Of a DNA stretch of 9,204 nt, positions 1-5,705 are shown piece after piece; position 1 is the stretch's first letter, and each line of letters begins with the position of its first letter. The notes under the pieces were generated by a model. It saw only the letters and a list, made by a program, of their open reading frames with translations. It was not told the DNA's origin and did not search any database. The position numbers and the translations under genes were made by a program. Source of the DNA: AC-69 sp035701505 (GTDB lineage: Bacteria > Actinomycetota > UBA4738 > HRBIN12); assembly GCA_035701505.1 (NCBI GenBank), contig DASSSA010000031.1:1-9204 (forward strand), read 5' to 3'.

Positions 1-559
1 CGAACTCCCCGAACACCCCGACGTGCATCTCCCGGAGGATGCCCAGGGTCGGTTGGCCCGTCCGCACGTGCAGGTGGAGCGCCACGAGCACGGTGTTCAC
101 CCCGTACCCAATGAACGCGCAGAGGAGGACCGCCGGCCCCAGTTCGAACCAAGGTGATTTCAGCGACCCGAGCTGATGGAACAACAAGCTCTCGATGACC
201 ACGGACCAGGCGATCTGGGACCGATTCCACACGCCCTGGAGCAACGGGATCTCCCGACGGAACTCCCTGCTGTCGCTGCTCCCGAGTAGCGTCACCAGGC
301 CGGCCACGGGAGCCGGGTAGATCAGGGCCACCGAGAGCTGGAGAGGGAAGCTCAGGCTGAATGGGAAGCCGATCGGCGTCGGGACGGGCAACAAGTCCAC
401 GATGGCGATGGCGATGAGCCACTCGAGCAGGAATTCCGGATCCGTTACGTCGATGGGTGTCCGGGTGAAGGACCAGCCGAGCCACCCGAGCAGGGGGAGG
501 ATGACGGCGAGCTCGTAGAGGACGATGCGGATGCTCCGGGTGGGCGGGTCGGCCTGCAC
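1..559 (-). CDS. Partial multi-helix membrane protein, N-terminal sensor-like region (C-terminus off the window)
   Basis: An open frame with no stop runs from about position 559 to the window edge (186 codons). It shows five hydrophobic segments, around VLYELAVILPLLGWLGW, LLEWLIAIAIVDLLPVP, FPLQLSVALIYPAPVAGLVT, QIAWSVVIESLLFHQ and AVLLCAFIGYGVNTVLVAL. The PVPTPIGFPFSLSFP loop and the GSSDSREFRRE stretch resemble N-terminal membrane modules that precede HD-GYP or GGDEF domains in actinobacteria, but no catalytic domain is visible, so a signalling role is inference. The start is uncertain. GTG at 559 is used here; a TTG at 607 would overlap the DUF5317 stop codon and add 16 residues. Neither has a good Shine-Dalgarno. 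It follows the DUF5317 gene directly and is probably co-transcribed with it. Confidence 0.72.
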   Translation of the reverse strand, partial: MQADPPTRSIRIVLYELAVILPLLGWLGWSFTRTPIDVTDPEFLLEWLIAIAIVDLLPVPTPIGFPFSLSFPLQLSVALIYPAPVAGLVTLLGSSDSREFRREIPLLQGVWNRSQIAWSVVIESLLFHQLGSLKSPWFELGPAVLLCAFIGYGVNTVLVALHLHVRTGQPTLGILREMHVGVFGEF

Positions 560-599
560 CGAGTCCAGGACCCCGGACGAGCCCTTCGGCGAGGTCGCG

Positions 600-1187
600 T
601 CAACCAATGTCGTGGATGCTCTTGGGGAGTACCGCCACTCCCACGGATCGTTCCCTCGAGGACGCGAACCGGCCGAGCATCGCCGAAACGACGAGCCACA
701 CCACGCCGCCGTACGCGATCAGGTCACCCGGGCTCGCAACCATCCGGATCGGGAGGATGGGCAGGACATCACCGAGGAACAGCAGCCGATCGTCCGGCCC
801 TGACACGTGGTGCTTGGCTCCGCCGTCATGCAGCAGTACGGCCAGGGTCTCGCCCTGACCCGAGGCCACAAGGGCGTCGCGGGTCACCGGCATGCCCTGG
901 TTCAGCCCGATGACCGTGAAGTTCAACGCGATGCCGATCAGGATCAGCAATGATCCCGGCACCCTCGCCGCCACGTTGGCGAGGCCAAAGGCGATCAGCA
1001 GCACGAACGAGACGTAGAGCAGTCCGAGTGACAGGGCGCGCCCGGGGACGGGGATCACCTGGAGCGCGAGCCCCACGATGGCGAGGGGTTGCCACCTGAC
1101 CCGCAGTGATGCCACCGATGACAGCCGTCCCCCGAGCAGATAGCCGATGGCGACGGCGAGAGCGAGGGAGGCTGCGATCAGGCGCAT
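600..1187 (-). CDS. DUF5317 family membrane protein
   Basis: The 195-residue product has four or five hydrophobic segments. The N-terminus MRLIAASLALAVAIGYLLGG, a conserved-looking core LNFTVIGLNQGMPV, and the late motif LLFLGDVLPI followed by SPGDLIAYGGVVW match my memory of the DUF5317 family, whose function is unknown. The family assignment is recalled, not searched. The ATG at 1187 is chosen because the product then begins at the first membrane helix, as family members do. An in-frame GTG at 1283 would add 32 non-hydrophobic residues and lies inside a strong hairpin. No clear Shine-Dalgarno precedes 1187. The gene lies between a microprotein pair upstream and a membrane sensor-like gene downstream, and is probably in one transcription unit with them. 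Confidence 0.8.
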   Translation of the reverse strand: MRLIAASLALAVAIGYLLGGRLSSVASLRVRWQPLAIVGLALQVIPVPGRALSLGLLYVSFVLLIAFGLANVAARVPGSLLILIGIALNFTVIGLNQGMPVTRDALVASGQGETLAVLLHDGGAKHHVSGPDDRLLFLGDVLPILPIRMVASPGDLIAYGGVVWLVVSAMLGRFASSRERSVGVAVLPKSIHDIG

Positions 1188-1272
1188 GGCCGCTCGTGGG
1201 GGGCGAGCATCAAGGCCACCAGCGTCTCCCGTTCGTCTCGTCGGTCGTTCGTCGGAGGCCGTCGAGTGGATC

Positions 1273-1310
1273 GCCCCCGGCACGTCCCACGTACGGGATA
1301 TGCCGGGGGC
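1273..1310 (-). other. Strong stem-loop between microprotein genes and DUF5317 gene
   Basis: Positions 1273-1282 and 1301-1310 are perfectly complementary over 10 bp (GCCCCCGGCA with TGCCGGGGGC on the minus strand). An inner TCCC/GGGA stem (1285-1288 with 1295-1298) closes a six-base loop, ACGTAC. It begins 18 bases after the stop of the second microprotein. No U-run follows on either strand, so it is not a classic intrinsic terminator. It could be a terminator without a U-tract, a partial attenuator or an mRNA-stabilising structure that sets different levels for the microproteins and for the membrane genes downstream. Confidence 0.6.
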
Positions 1311-1328
1311 ACCTGTCCAGATGTCCCG

Positions 1329-1409
1329 TTAGACCTTCCAGCCGGCCCCGACCGCGAGAGCGAGGGCGACGAGCCAACTGAAGGCGTACAGGACCCGGCG
1401 CACGCGCAC
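1329..1409 (-). CDS. 26-residue single-helix microprotein (second of a tandem pair)
   Basis: A GTG at 1409 follows a perfect AAGGAGG (1416-1422) with a spacing of 6 bases, and the frame ends with TAA at 1329. The product has a basic start (RVRR), one hydrophobic helix of about 16 residues (YAFSWLVALALAV), and the tail GAGWKV. An in-frame ATG lies at 1430, but it sits upstream of the ribosome site, so the GTG is the better start. The tail and spacing match the neighbouring microprotein at 1439-1525 (Arg, Leu, Leu, Ala, Gly-Ala, Trp-Lys-Val shared), which suggests duplication. I do not recognise a family. The product is probably a membrane-inserted peptide, and its neighbours suggest a link to the DUF5317 and sensor-like membrane proteins. 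Confidence 0.68.
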   Translation of the reverse strand: MRVRRVLYAFSWLVALALAVGAGWKV

Positions 1410-1415
1410 GGTGAT

Positions 1416-1422
1416 CCTCCTT
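1416..1422 (-). promoter_or_regulatory. Ribosome-binding site of the second microprotein
   Basis: AAGGAGG on the minus strand, 6 bases before the GTG at 1409. It is the best match to the anti-Shine-Dalgarno that I found in the window, and it decides the start of the 26-residue product. Confidence 0.75.
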
Positions 1423-1438
1423 TTTTCCATGACCGGCT

Positions 1439-1525
1439 CTACACCTTCCACTTCGCGCCCGCAGCCATCAGCAGTGAGGCCAACGTGGCACCGGAGAGCA
1501 GGATGCGACTTATCTTCGCCCGCAT
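1439..1525 (-). CDS. 28-residue single-helix microprotein (first of a tandem pair)
   Basis: An ATG at 1525 is preceded by GGAGG (1533-1537) at a spacing of 7 bases, and the frame ends in TAG at 1439. The product begins RAKISR, continues with a hydrophobic helix (ILLSGATLASLLMAAG), and ends AKWKV. The ending matches that of the downstream 26-residue microprotein (GAxWKV), although the two lie in different reading frames, so the similarity is not an overlap artefact. Only 29 bases separate the two genes. No lipobox Cys or clear signal-peptidase site is seen. I do not recognise a family. Possible roles are a small membrane regulator or a peptide signal for the membrane proteins encoded downstream; this is inference. 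Confidence 0.68.
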   Translation of the reverse strand: MRAKISRILLSGATLASLLMAAGAKWKV

Positions 1526-1662
1526 CGAACCACCTCCGGGCTGGAGTGTTGCCCATCCGATGGGTGGGGTACATCGGTCGGGGGGATGGAATGTCGGTCG
1601 GCTGGGGTGACGCCTACCCGTCCCCCGGGGCCTCTAGCCGCGTAGGTCGAAAGGTGTAGTCC
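1526..1662 (-). other. Structured intergenic region after pth, upstream of the microprotein pair
   Basis: No gene is seen in these 137 bases. They contain three notable elements. The 8-base direct repeat TCGGTCGG (plus strand) occurs at 1574-1581 and 1594-1601, exactly 20 bases apart. A 13-base inverted repeat CCCATCCGATGGG lies at 1552-1564. A GC-rich hairpin lies at about 1604-1625 (GGGG and GAC pair with CCCC and GTC around an 8-base loop). The last could end the pth transcript, though no U-run follows. No convincing -35/-10 pair was found. Conserved elements of the c-di-GMP-I riboswitch are absent. Confidence 0.5.
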
Positions 1663-2250
1663 CTAGTCATTCGACCTCGGTCCCGACCGGTTGTATCGGT
1701 CCTGAGTAGGGGACAGGCCGTGCCTGGCGAGCGATAGCGCGGCATCGGCGGCCTGGTCCACCAGGACCACGACCACCTCCTCTTCCTTCTTGGAGAAGAG
1801 CCGGAGGACGAAGTCGAGGGGGTCCTGCCTCCCGGGAGGCCGTCCGATCCCCAGGCGCAGCCGGTAGAAGTCGGGTGTCCGAAGGCCGGCCACCAGCGAG
1901 TCAAGACCGTGGTGCCCGGCCGTGGAGCCCCCGAACTTCACCCGCAGCGACCCGAAGACGAGGTCGAGGTCGTCGTGCGCCGCGATCAGATGGTCCGGTC
2001 GGATGTCGTGCTTCCCGGCCACCGAGGCGTACACCGGCCCCGACTCGTTCATGAACGTTCGGGACTTCACCAGGAGCACGCGCTCGCCTTCGGCGGTGAT
2101 CTCGGCGACGTCGGCGGGCACGAACCGGGCCTTTCGGAAGCGCCCACCCGCACGGTGCGCCAGCTCCTCGACCACCATGGCACCGACGTTGTGCCGGGTC
2201 CTCGCGTAGCCGCGGCCCGGATTGCCCAGACCGGCGACGAGCCAAGTCAT
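1663..2250 (-). CDS. pth: Peptidyl-tRNA hydrolase
   Basis: This cytoplasmic enzyme cleaves the ester bond of peptidyl-tRNAs that drop off ribosomes and recycles the tRNA. The 195-residue length is normal. Family residues are visible: Asn10 in GLGNPG, the catalytic His20 in TRHNVG, Asn68 in RTFMNESG, and Asp93 in AHDDLD. The glycine-rich segment reads GGSTAGHHGL, so the position of Escherichia coli Asn114 (normally GHNGL) is His114, an unusual change in a tRNA-contacting residue. The C-terminus carries a KKEEEVVVV helix typical of the family. The ATG lies 39 bases after the rplY stop, with a hairpin between and no clear Shine-Dalgarno. The rplY-pth pairing is widespread in bacteria, and both proteins act in translation. 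Confidence 0.95.
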   Translation of the reverse strand: MTWLVAGLGNPGRGYARTRHNVGAMVVEELAHRAGGRFRKARFVPADVAEITAEGERVLLVKSRTFMNESGPVYASVAGKHDIRPDHLIAAHDDLDLVFGSLRVKFGGSTAGHHGLDSLVAGLRTPDFYRLRLGIGRPPGRQDPLDFVLRLFSKKEEEVVVVLVDQAADAALSLARHGLSPTQDRYNRSGPRSND

Positions 2251-2273
2251 CGGACGCAGAGCGGGGCCGGATC

Positions 2274-2290
2274 GCTCGGCATGGCCGAGC
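2274..2290 (-). other. Hairpin at the rplY stop / pth leader
   Basis: A perfect 7-bp stem (GCTCGGC with GCCGAGC) and three-base loop CAT begins at the last base of the rplY stop codon and ends 23 bases before the pth ATG. No U-run follows, so it is more likely an RNA processing, stability or translation-modulating element than a full terminator. Confidence 0.55.
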
Positions 2291-2955
2291 TAGCCCTCGC
2301 CACCCTCCTCGGTGGGAGCCTCTTCAGCCGGAGCGGCCTCGCCTTCCTCCGCCGCGGCCTCCTCGCCCTCCTCCGCCACTGCCTCGACCTCCTCGACCAC
2401 GCGGACCTGCGGGATCACCACGGCGACCACGCTCTCCTCGAGCGGAGTGAGGACGGTGACTCCTCGGGGAGGGAGGAGGTCGGCGACCCGGAGTGAGTCG
2501 CCCACCTGAAGCTTCGATACGTCGGCCTGGATCCCATCCGGCACGTCGCCCGGCAGGCATTCCACCTGCAGCTCCCAGAGATGATGTTCGATGACGCCCC
2601 CCGCCTTCACCCCGGGCGACTCGCCGACGACGTGGACGGGCACCGAGACCGTCACCGTTTCGTCGCGGCGGACGGCCAGGAAGTCGACGTGCAGGTACCG
2701 ACCCCTGACGTGGTCGCGCTGGATCTCACGGGGAAGCGAGAGGTGCTGGGTGCCGTCGACTTGGAGGTCCACCAACACGTTGGTTCCGGCGCTGCCGTGG
2801 AGGACATGGAACAGATCCTTGGCGTCCACCGACACGGCCACCGGCCCCACGCCGTGGCCGTACAGCACGGCGGGCACACGACCGGCCGCTCGGAGCTTAC
2901 GCGCGGCGCCCTTTCCGCTCTCCCCTCGCCTCTCCGCCTTGAGCTTCAGCTCCAT
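2290..2955 (-). CDS. rplY: Large ribosomal subunit protein bL25, long Ctc/TL5 form
   Basis: The protein binds 5S rRNA in the 50S subunit. The 221-residue product is the long form. An N-terminal L25 domain (about 1-93) includes KGAARKLRAAGRVPAVLYG and the LHVDFLAV stretch. A second beta domain (about 94-185) contains VPVHVVGESPGVKAGGVI and the segment QVECLPGDVPDGIQADVS. A Glu/Ala-rich acidic tail (about 190-221) follows, typical of actinobacterial Ctc proteins. The ATG at 2955 is preceded by GAGGAG (2969-2974) with a rather long 13-base spacing. It sits between prs and pth, as in mycobacteria, where an extra gene separates rplY from prs. The general stress protein Ctc belongs to the same family. 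Confidence 0.95.
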   Translation of the reverse strand: MELKLKAERRGESGKGAARKLRAAGRVPAVLYGHGVGPVAVSVDAKDLFHVLHGSAGTNVLVDLQVDGTQHLSLPREIQRDHVRGRYLHVDFLAVRRDETVTVSVPVHVVGESPGVKAGGVIEHHLWELQVECLPGDVPDGIQADVSKLQVGDSLRVADLLPPRGVTVLTPLEESVVAVVIPQVRVVEEVEAVAEEGEEAAAEEGEAAPAEEAPTEEGGEG

Positions 2956-3050
2956 TGGTTCTGTTCGTCTCCTCGGCCGTCCGGTGCTTCGCGCTTCCCT
3001 CGACAGCGAATCGTACCAACGGCCCGGTCATCTCGACCGAGGCCGGCGCC
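2956..3050 (-). other. prs-rplY intergenic region with two small hairpins
   Basis: A 5-bp hairpin (GAGGC, loop of 4, GCCTC; 3039-3052) overlaps the prs stop codon, and a 4-bp hairpin (GGTC/GACC; 3026-3038) follows. Neither is followed by a U-run. A possible -10 hexamer TACGAT lies at 3010-3015, but no acceptable -35 precedes it, so an internal promoter for rplY is only weakly suggested. Confidence 0.35.
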
Positions 3051-4031
3051 TCAGAGCTGGTTCTCGCCCCGGAAGATCTCCGAGACCGAGGTGTCCTCGA
3101 ACACCGCTCGAAGCGCGCTGGCGATGAGGGGAGCGATCGACAACACTCGCAGCTTGGCGAACTGCTTCTCCTCGGGGATCGGCACGGTGTTCGTGAGCAC
3201 CACGCCACTGATGGGAGCCTCCTCCAGCAGCTGCACCGCCTTGCCGGAAAGGACCCCGTGCGTGGCCGCGGCGTAGATGGGGCCGGCGCCCTGCTGGGCT
3301 AGGGCCTCGGCGCCCTTGGCCACCGTGCCGCCGGTGTCGATCATGTCGTCCACCAGGATGCACGGACGTCCGTCGACCTCACCGACGACCGCCATCTCCT
3401 CGATCTTGTGGGCCTCTCGACGGGACCGCCGCTTGTACAGGAAAGCCAGGTCCGCATGGAGGTGCTCCCTGAGCCGTTCCGCCGTTCGGATCCGGCCGGC
3501 GTCGGGGGCCACGACCACCACGTTCTCGTCGTGCAGCCCGAGCTCGCCCGAGAGGAAGTCGGAGAGGATGGGGAGCGCCGTCAGGTGGTCGAACGGGAAG
3601 TCGAAGTACCCTTGCGTCTGGCCGCTGTGCAGATCGACCGAGACCACGCGCTGCGCCCCGGCGACCGTGACGAGGTCGGCTACGAGTTTCGCCGAGATCG
3701 GCTCCCGAGCCAACCCCTTCTTGTCTTGACGCGAGTAGCCGTAGTACGGGATCACGGCGGTGGTTCTCTTCGCCGACGCCCGCTTCATGGCGTCGAGCAT
3801 GACCAGCTGCTCCATGATCGATTCGTTCACGGGTTCGGCGTGCGTCTGGATCACGAACACGTCGGTGCCCCGCACGCTCTCCTCGGACCGGAAGTAGATC
3901 TCGCCGGAGGCGAACCGGGAGATCTTGCATGGGGATAGCTGGATGCCGAGGTGGCCGGCGATCTCCGCGGCCAGCGCGGGGTGGGTGGTCCCCGAGAACA
4001 GCATCATCTTCTTCTTGGTGACGATCTCCAC
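3051..4031 (-). CDS. prs: Ribose-phosphate pyrophosphokinase (PRPP synthetase)
   Basis: The enzyme transfers pyrophosphate from ATP to ribose 5-phosphate to give PRPP for purine, pyrimidine, His, Trp and NAD synthesis, and in actinobacteria also for arabinose donors of the wall. The 326-residue length fits the class I family. Visible motifs are SRFASGEIYF (38-47), the ATP-loop region YYGYSRQDKKGLAREPISAK (96-115), DLHSGQTQGYFD with the catalytic-region His135, VVAPDAG, KRRSR, and the PRPP-binding loop CILVDDMIDTGGT (about 224-236). The start is taken as GTG 4031, because AAGGGGG lies 5 bases upstream and overlaps the glmU stop. An ORF extension to 4073 would run into glmU. The 10-base gap indicates translational coupling to glmU. 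Confidence 0.96.
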   Translation of the reverse strand: MEIVTKKKMMLFSGTTHPALAAEIAGHLGIQLSPCKISRFASGEIYFRSEESVRGTDVFVIQTHAEPVNESIMEQLVMLDAMKRASAKRTTAVIPYYGYSRQDKKGLAREPISAKLVADLVTVAGAQRVVSVDLHSGQTQGYFDFPFDHLTALPILSDFLSGELGLHDENVVVVAPDAGRIRTAERLREHLHADLAFLYKRRSRREAHKIEEMAVVGEVDGRPCILVDDMIDTGGTVAKGAEALAQQGAGPIYAAATHGVLSGKAVQLLEEAPISGVVLTNTVPIPEEKQFAKLRVLSIAPLIASALRAVFEDTSVSEIFRGENQL

Positions 4032-4036
4032 GGGGT

Positions 4037-4043
4037 CCCCCTT
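4037..4043 (-). promoter_or_regulatory. Ribosome-binding site of prs, overlapping the glmU stop codon
   Basis: AAGGGGG starts inside the TAA stop of glmU and lies 5 bases before the GTG at 4031. This supports the GTG start and translational coupling of glmU and prs. Confidence 0.6.
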
Positions 4044-5502
4044 AACGCTTCCCCTTCGCCTTCGATCCCGCACTCCCGCCGGACCGGGCCTTCCCCCCGG
4101 CCGCTGCGTCGGCGTCCTTCCGCTTGCGGTAACCCTTCACCACGCGCTGCTCCGAGCGCTCGACGGCGAGCGAGCCGCCGGGAACGTCCTTGGTGATCGT
4201 CGATCCCGCACCCGTGACCGCGCCCTTCCCCACCCTGACCGGCGCCACGAGCATCGTATCCGACCCGATCCGTACGTCGTCATCGATGACGGTCCGATGC
4301 TTACGGTACCCGTCGTAGTTGACGGTGACGGTCCCCGCACCGATGTTCGTGCCCTTGCCGATCCTGGCGTCGCCCACATACGACAGGTGTGGGACCTTCG
4401 ATCCCGTGCCCACCTCCGATGCCTTGATCTCGACGAAGCTGCCGGCCTTGACACCCTCCCTCAGCACCGTCCCCGGACGGACGTGAGCATAGGGGCCGAC
4501 GACGGCCCGCCGACCGATCCTCGACCCCCGCACCACGGAGAACTGGACGGCGGCCCCGTCGTCGATGCGCGAGTCGACGATCCGCGTGGCCGGCCCGATC
4601 TCGGCTCCCGAGCCGATCCGGCTGTCGCCCTCGAGGAACGTCAGGGGGTGCAGGACCGTGTCCGGCCCGATCCGGACGTTCACGTCGATGAACGTCGTCT
4701 CCGGGTCGAGGATTGTGACCCCCTTCGCCGTGTGCCGAGCGTTGATCCGTTCGCGCATCATCCGGTCCAGGGCGACCATGGTCTCCCGAGAGTTCACCCC
4801 GGCCCAACCGCCGAAGTCACCCTTCACCGCCGAGACACGCTCGCCCTTGTCCATCAGGATCCCCAACACGTCGGGGAGGTAGTACTCGTGCTGGCGATTG
4901 TCCCTCCCCACGAGCGGCAGGGCCCGATACAGGTCATCCCTGCGGAACGCGTAGACGAGCGTGGACATCTCGCGGACGGCGCGCTGCGCAGGCGTGAGGT
5001 CGGCTTCCTCGACGATGCCGATCAGCCGGGCGCCGTCGCGGATGACGCGCCCATATCCCCCGGGGCTATCGACCTCTGTCGTCAGGATCGAGGCGGCCGC
5101 CTTCGTTCGACGGTGCACGCCGATGAGCCGTCTGACGTGCCGTCCCTCGACCAGGGGATCGTCGCCCGCCATCACCAGGACCTCCGCCACTCGGCCAACG
5201 GCCTCCTCGGCCGATCCCACCGCGTGGCCGGTCCCGAGCGGTTGGGACTGGCGGACGAAGACCGGCTCGGGGTCGAGGCCCCAGGACCGCACGGCTTCCT
5301 CGACCCGCTCGGCTCCCTGCCCCACCACCACGACCAGCCGACGCGGCCGTACAACCATCGCCGCCCGGGCGACGTGCCACAGGGCAGGCCGGCCTCGGAT
5401 CGGCTGCAGGACCTTGGGGAGCCTGGACTTCAATCGCTTTCCCTTGCCCGCGGCGAGCAGGACGACGGCAAGTGAGGGAACGGTCTTCTCGGGCACGGAC
5501 AT
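4042..5502 (-). CDS. glmU: Bifunctional GlmU: GlcN-1-P acetyltransferase / GlcNAc-1-P uridyltransferase
   Basis: The cytoplasmic enzyme makes UDP-GlcNAc for peptidoglycan in two steps. The product is 486 residues. The N-terminal pyrophosphorylase domain (about 10-255) shows LAAGKGKRLKSRLPKVLQ, PLGTGHA, AGDDPL, GYGRVIRD and GVNSRE. The left-handed beta-helix acetyltransferase domain (about 265-465) shows GPYAHVRPGT, GSFVEIKAS, the catalytic His in VPHLSYVGDA, NIGAGTVTVNYDGYRKH and IGSDTMLVAPV. Two active-site positions are unusual: the usual E-[VI]-N-[ST]-G sugar-binding segment reads EMSTL. A Lys/Ala/Gly-rich tail of about 25 residues ends the protein. The ATG at 5502 is used; GTG 5496, with AAGG six bases upstream, is an equally good start. 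It leads the glmU-prs-rplY-pth run. Confidence 0.95.
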   Translation of the reverse strand: MSVPEKTVPSLAVVLLAAGKGKRLKSRLPKVLQPIRGRPALWHVARAAMVVRPRRLVVVVGQGAERVEEAVRSWGLDPEPVFVRQSQPLGTGHAVGSAEEAVGRVAEVLVMAGDDPLVEGRHVRRLIGVHRRTKAAASILTTEVDSPGGYGRVIRDGARLIGIVEEADLTPAQRAVREMSTLVYAFRRDDLYRALPLVGRDNRQHEYYLPDVLGILMDKGERVSAVKGDFGGWAGVNSRETMVALDRMMRERINARHTAKGVTILDPETTFIDVNVRIGPDTVLHPLTFLEGDSRIGSGAEIGPATRIVDSRIDDGAAVQFSVVRGSRIGRRAVVGPYAHVRPGTVLREGVKAGSFVEIKASEVGTGSKVPHLSYVGDARIGKGTNIGAGTVTVNYDGYRKHRTVIDDDVRIGSDTMLVAPVRVGKGAVTGAGSTITKDVPGGSLAVERSEQRVVKGYRKRKDADAAAGGKARSGGSAGSKAKGKR

Positions 5503-5526
5503 CCTTCGTCGTTCTACGGCGAATCC

Positions 5527-5555
5527 TTTGTACCGGGGCCCGGGCACTCTGGCAA
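5527..5555 (-). promoter_or_regulatory. Candidate sigma-70-type promoter for glmU operon
   Basis: TTGCCA (5550-5555; five of six to TTGACA) and TACAAA (5527-5532; four of six to TATAAT) are separated by exactly 17 bases on the minus strand. Initiation would fall near 5520, giving a leader of about 18 bases before the glmU ATG. It lies just after tRNA-Gln, so glmU need not depend on read-through from upstream. Confidence 0.5.
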
Positions 5556-5575
5556 GGCCACCTCTCCGGGACAAG

Positions 5576-5646
5576 TTCCGGGGGGAGGAGTCGAACCTCC
5601 ATCGAGGGCTCCAAAGGCCCGCGTCTTGCCGTTAGACCACCCCGGA
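5576..5646 (-). tRNA. tRNA-Gln (anticodon UUG)
   Basis: The sequence folds as a full cloverleaf. The acceptor TCCGGGG pairs with CCCCGGA (7 bp), the D stem is GTCT/AGAC, and the anticodon arm is CGGGC-CTTTGGA-GCCCT (four pairs plus a C-T mismatch at 27-43), with anticodon TTG at 34-36. The T arm is GGAGG-TTCGACT-CCTCC. The discriminator is A; the terminal CCA is not encoded (the next bases are CTT). The length of 71 bases includes the discriminator. A tRNA-Gln next to glmU is, to my knowledge, also seen in other actinobacteria. Confidence 0.96.
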
Positions 5647-5656
5647 CCGCCTCCCG

Positions 5657-5662
5657 ATTATC
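5657..5662 (-). promoter_or_regulatory. Possible -10 element of tRNA-Gln
   Basis: GATAAT (five of six to TATAAT) lies 10 bases before the mature 5' end of the tRNA. No recognisable -35 hexamer is found 16-18 bases upstream, so this is only a weak candidate. Confidence 0.25.
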
Positions 5663-5705
5663 GCCGACGGAGCAAGGCGAAACCGGCACCCGATCCCGTA
5701 GACGC

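Noticed and set aside
445..699. 84-codon minus-strand ORF over the end of the DUF5317 gene
   Set aside because: It is an Arg/Pro/Ser-rich shadow. The neighbouring frame in the same place gives a continuous membrane protein running off the window.
1329..1574. 81-codon minus-strand ORF spanning both microprotein genes
   Set aside because: Its upstream half reads out of frame across the 28-residue microprotein and has no ribosome site at its start. Only the last 26 codons, from GTG 1409 after AAGGAGG, look translated.
1526..1662. c-di-GMP-I (GEMM) riboswitch in the intergenic region before the microproteins
   Set aside because: The conserved GGGCAAACC-type and GACGCAAAG-type segments are absent; only generic GC-rich hairpins and repeats are present.
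2581..3276. 231-codon plus-strand open frame opposite rplY and prs
   Set aside because: It is antisense to two conserved genes, has low-complexity composition and no family features.
3925..5475. 516-codon plus-strand open frame opposite glmU
   Set aside because: It lies antisense to a clear GlmU with all family motifs. Its translation is rich in Arg, Asp, Pro and His without any recognisable domain, typical of a GC-rich shadow frame.
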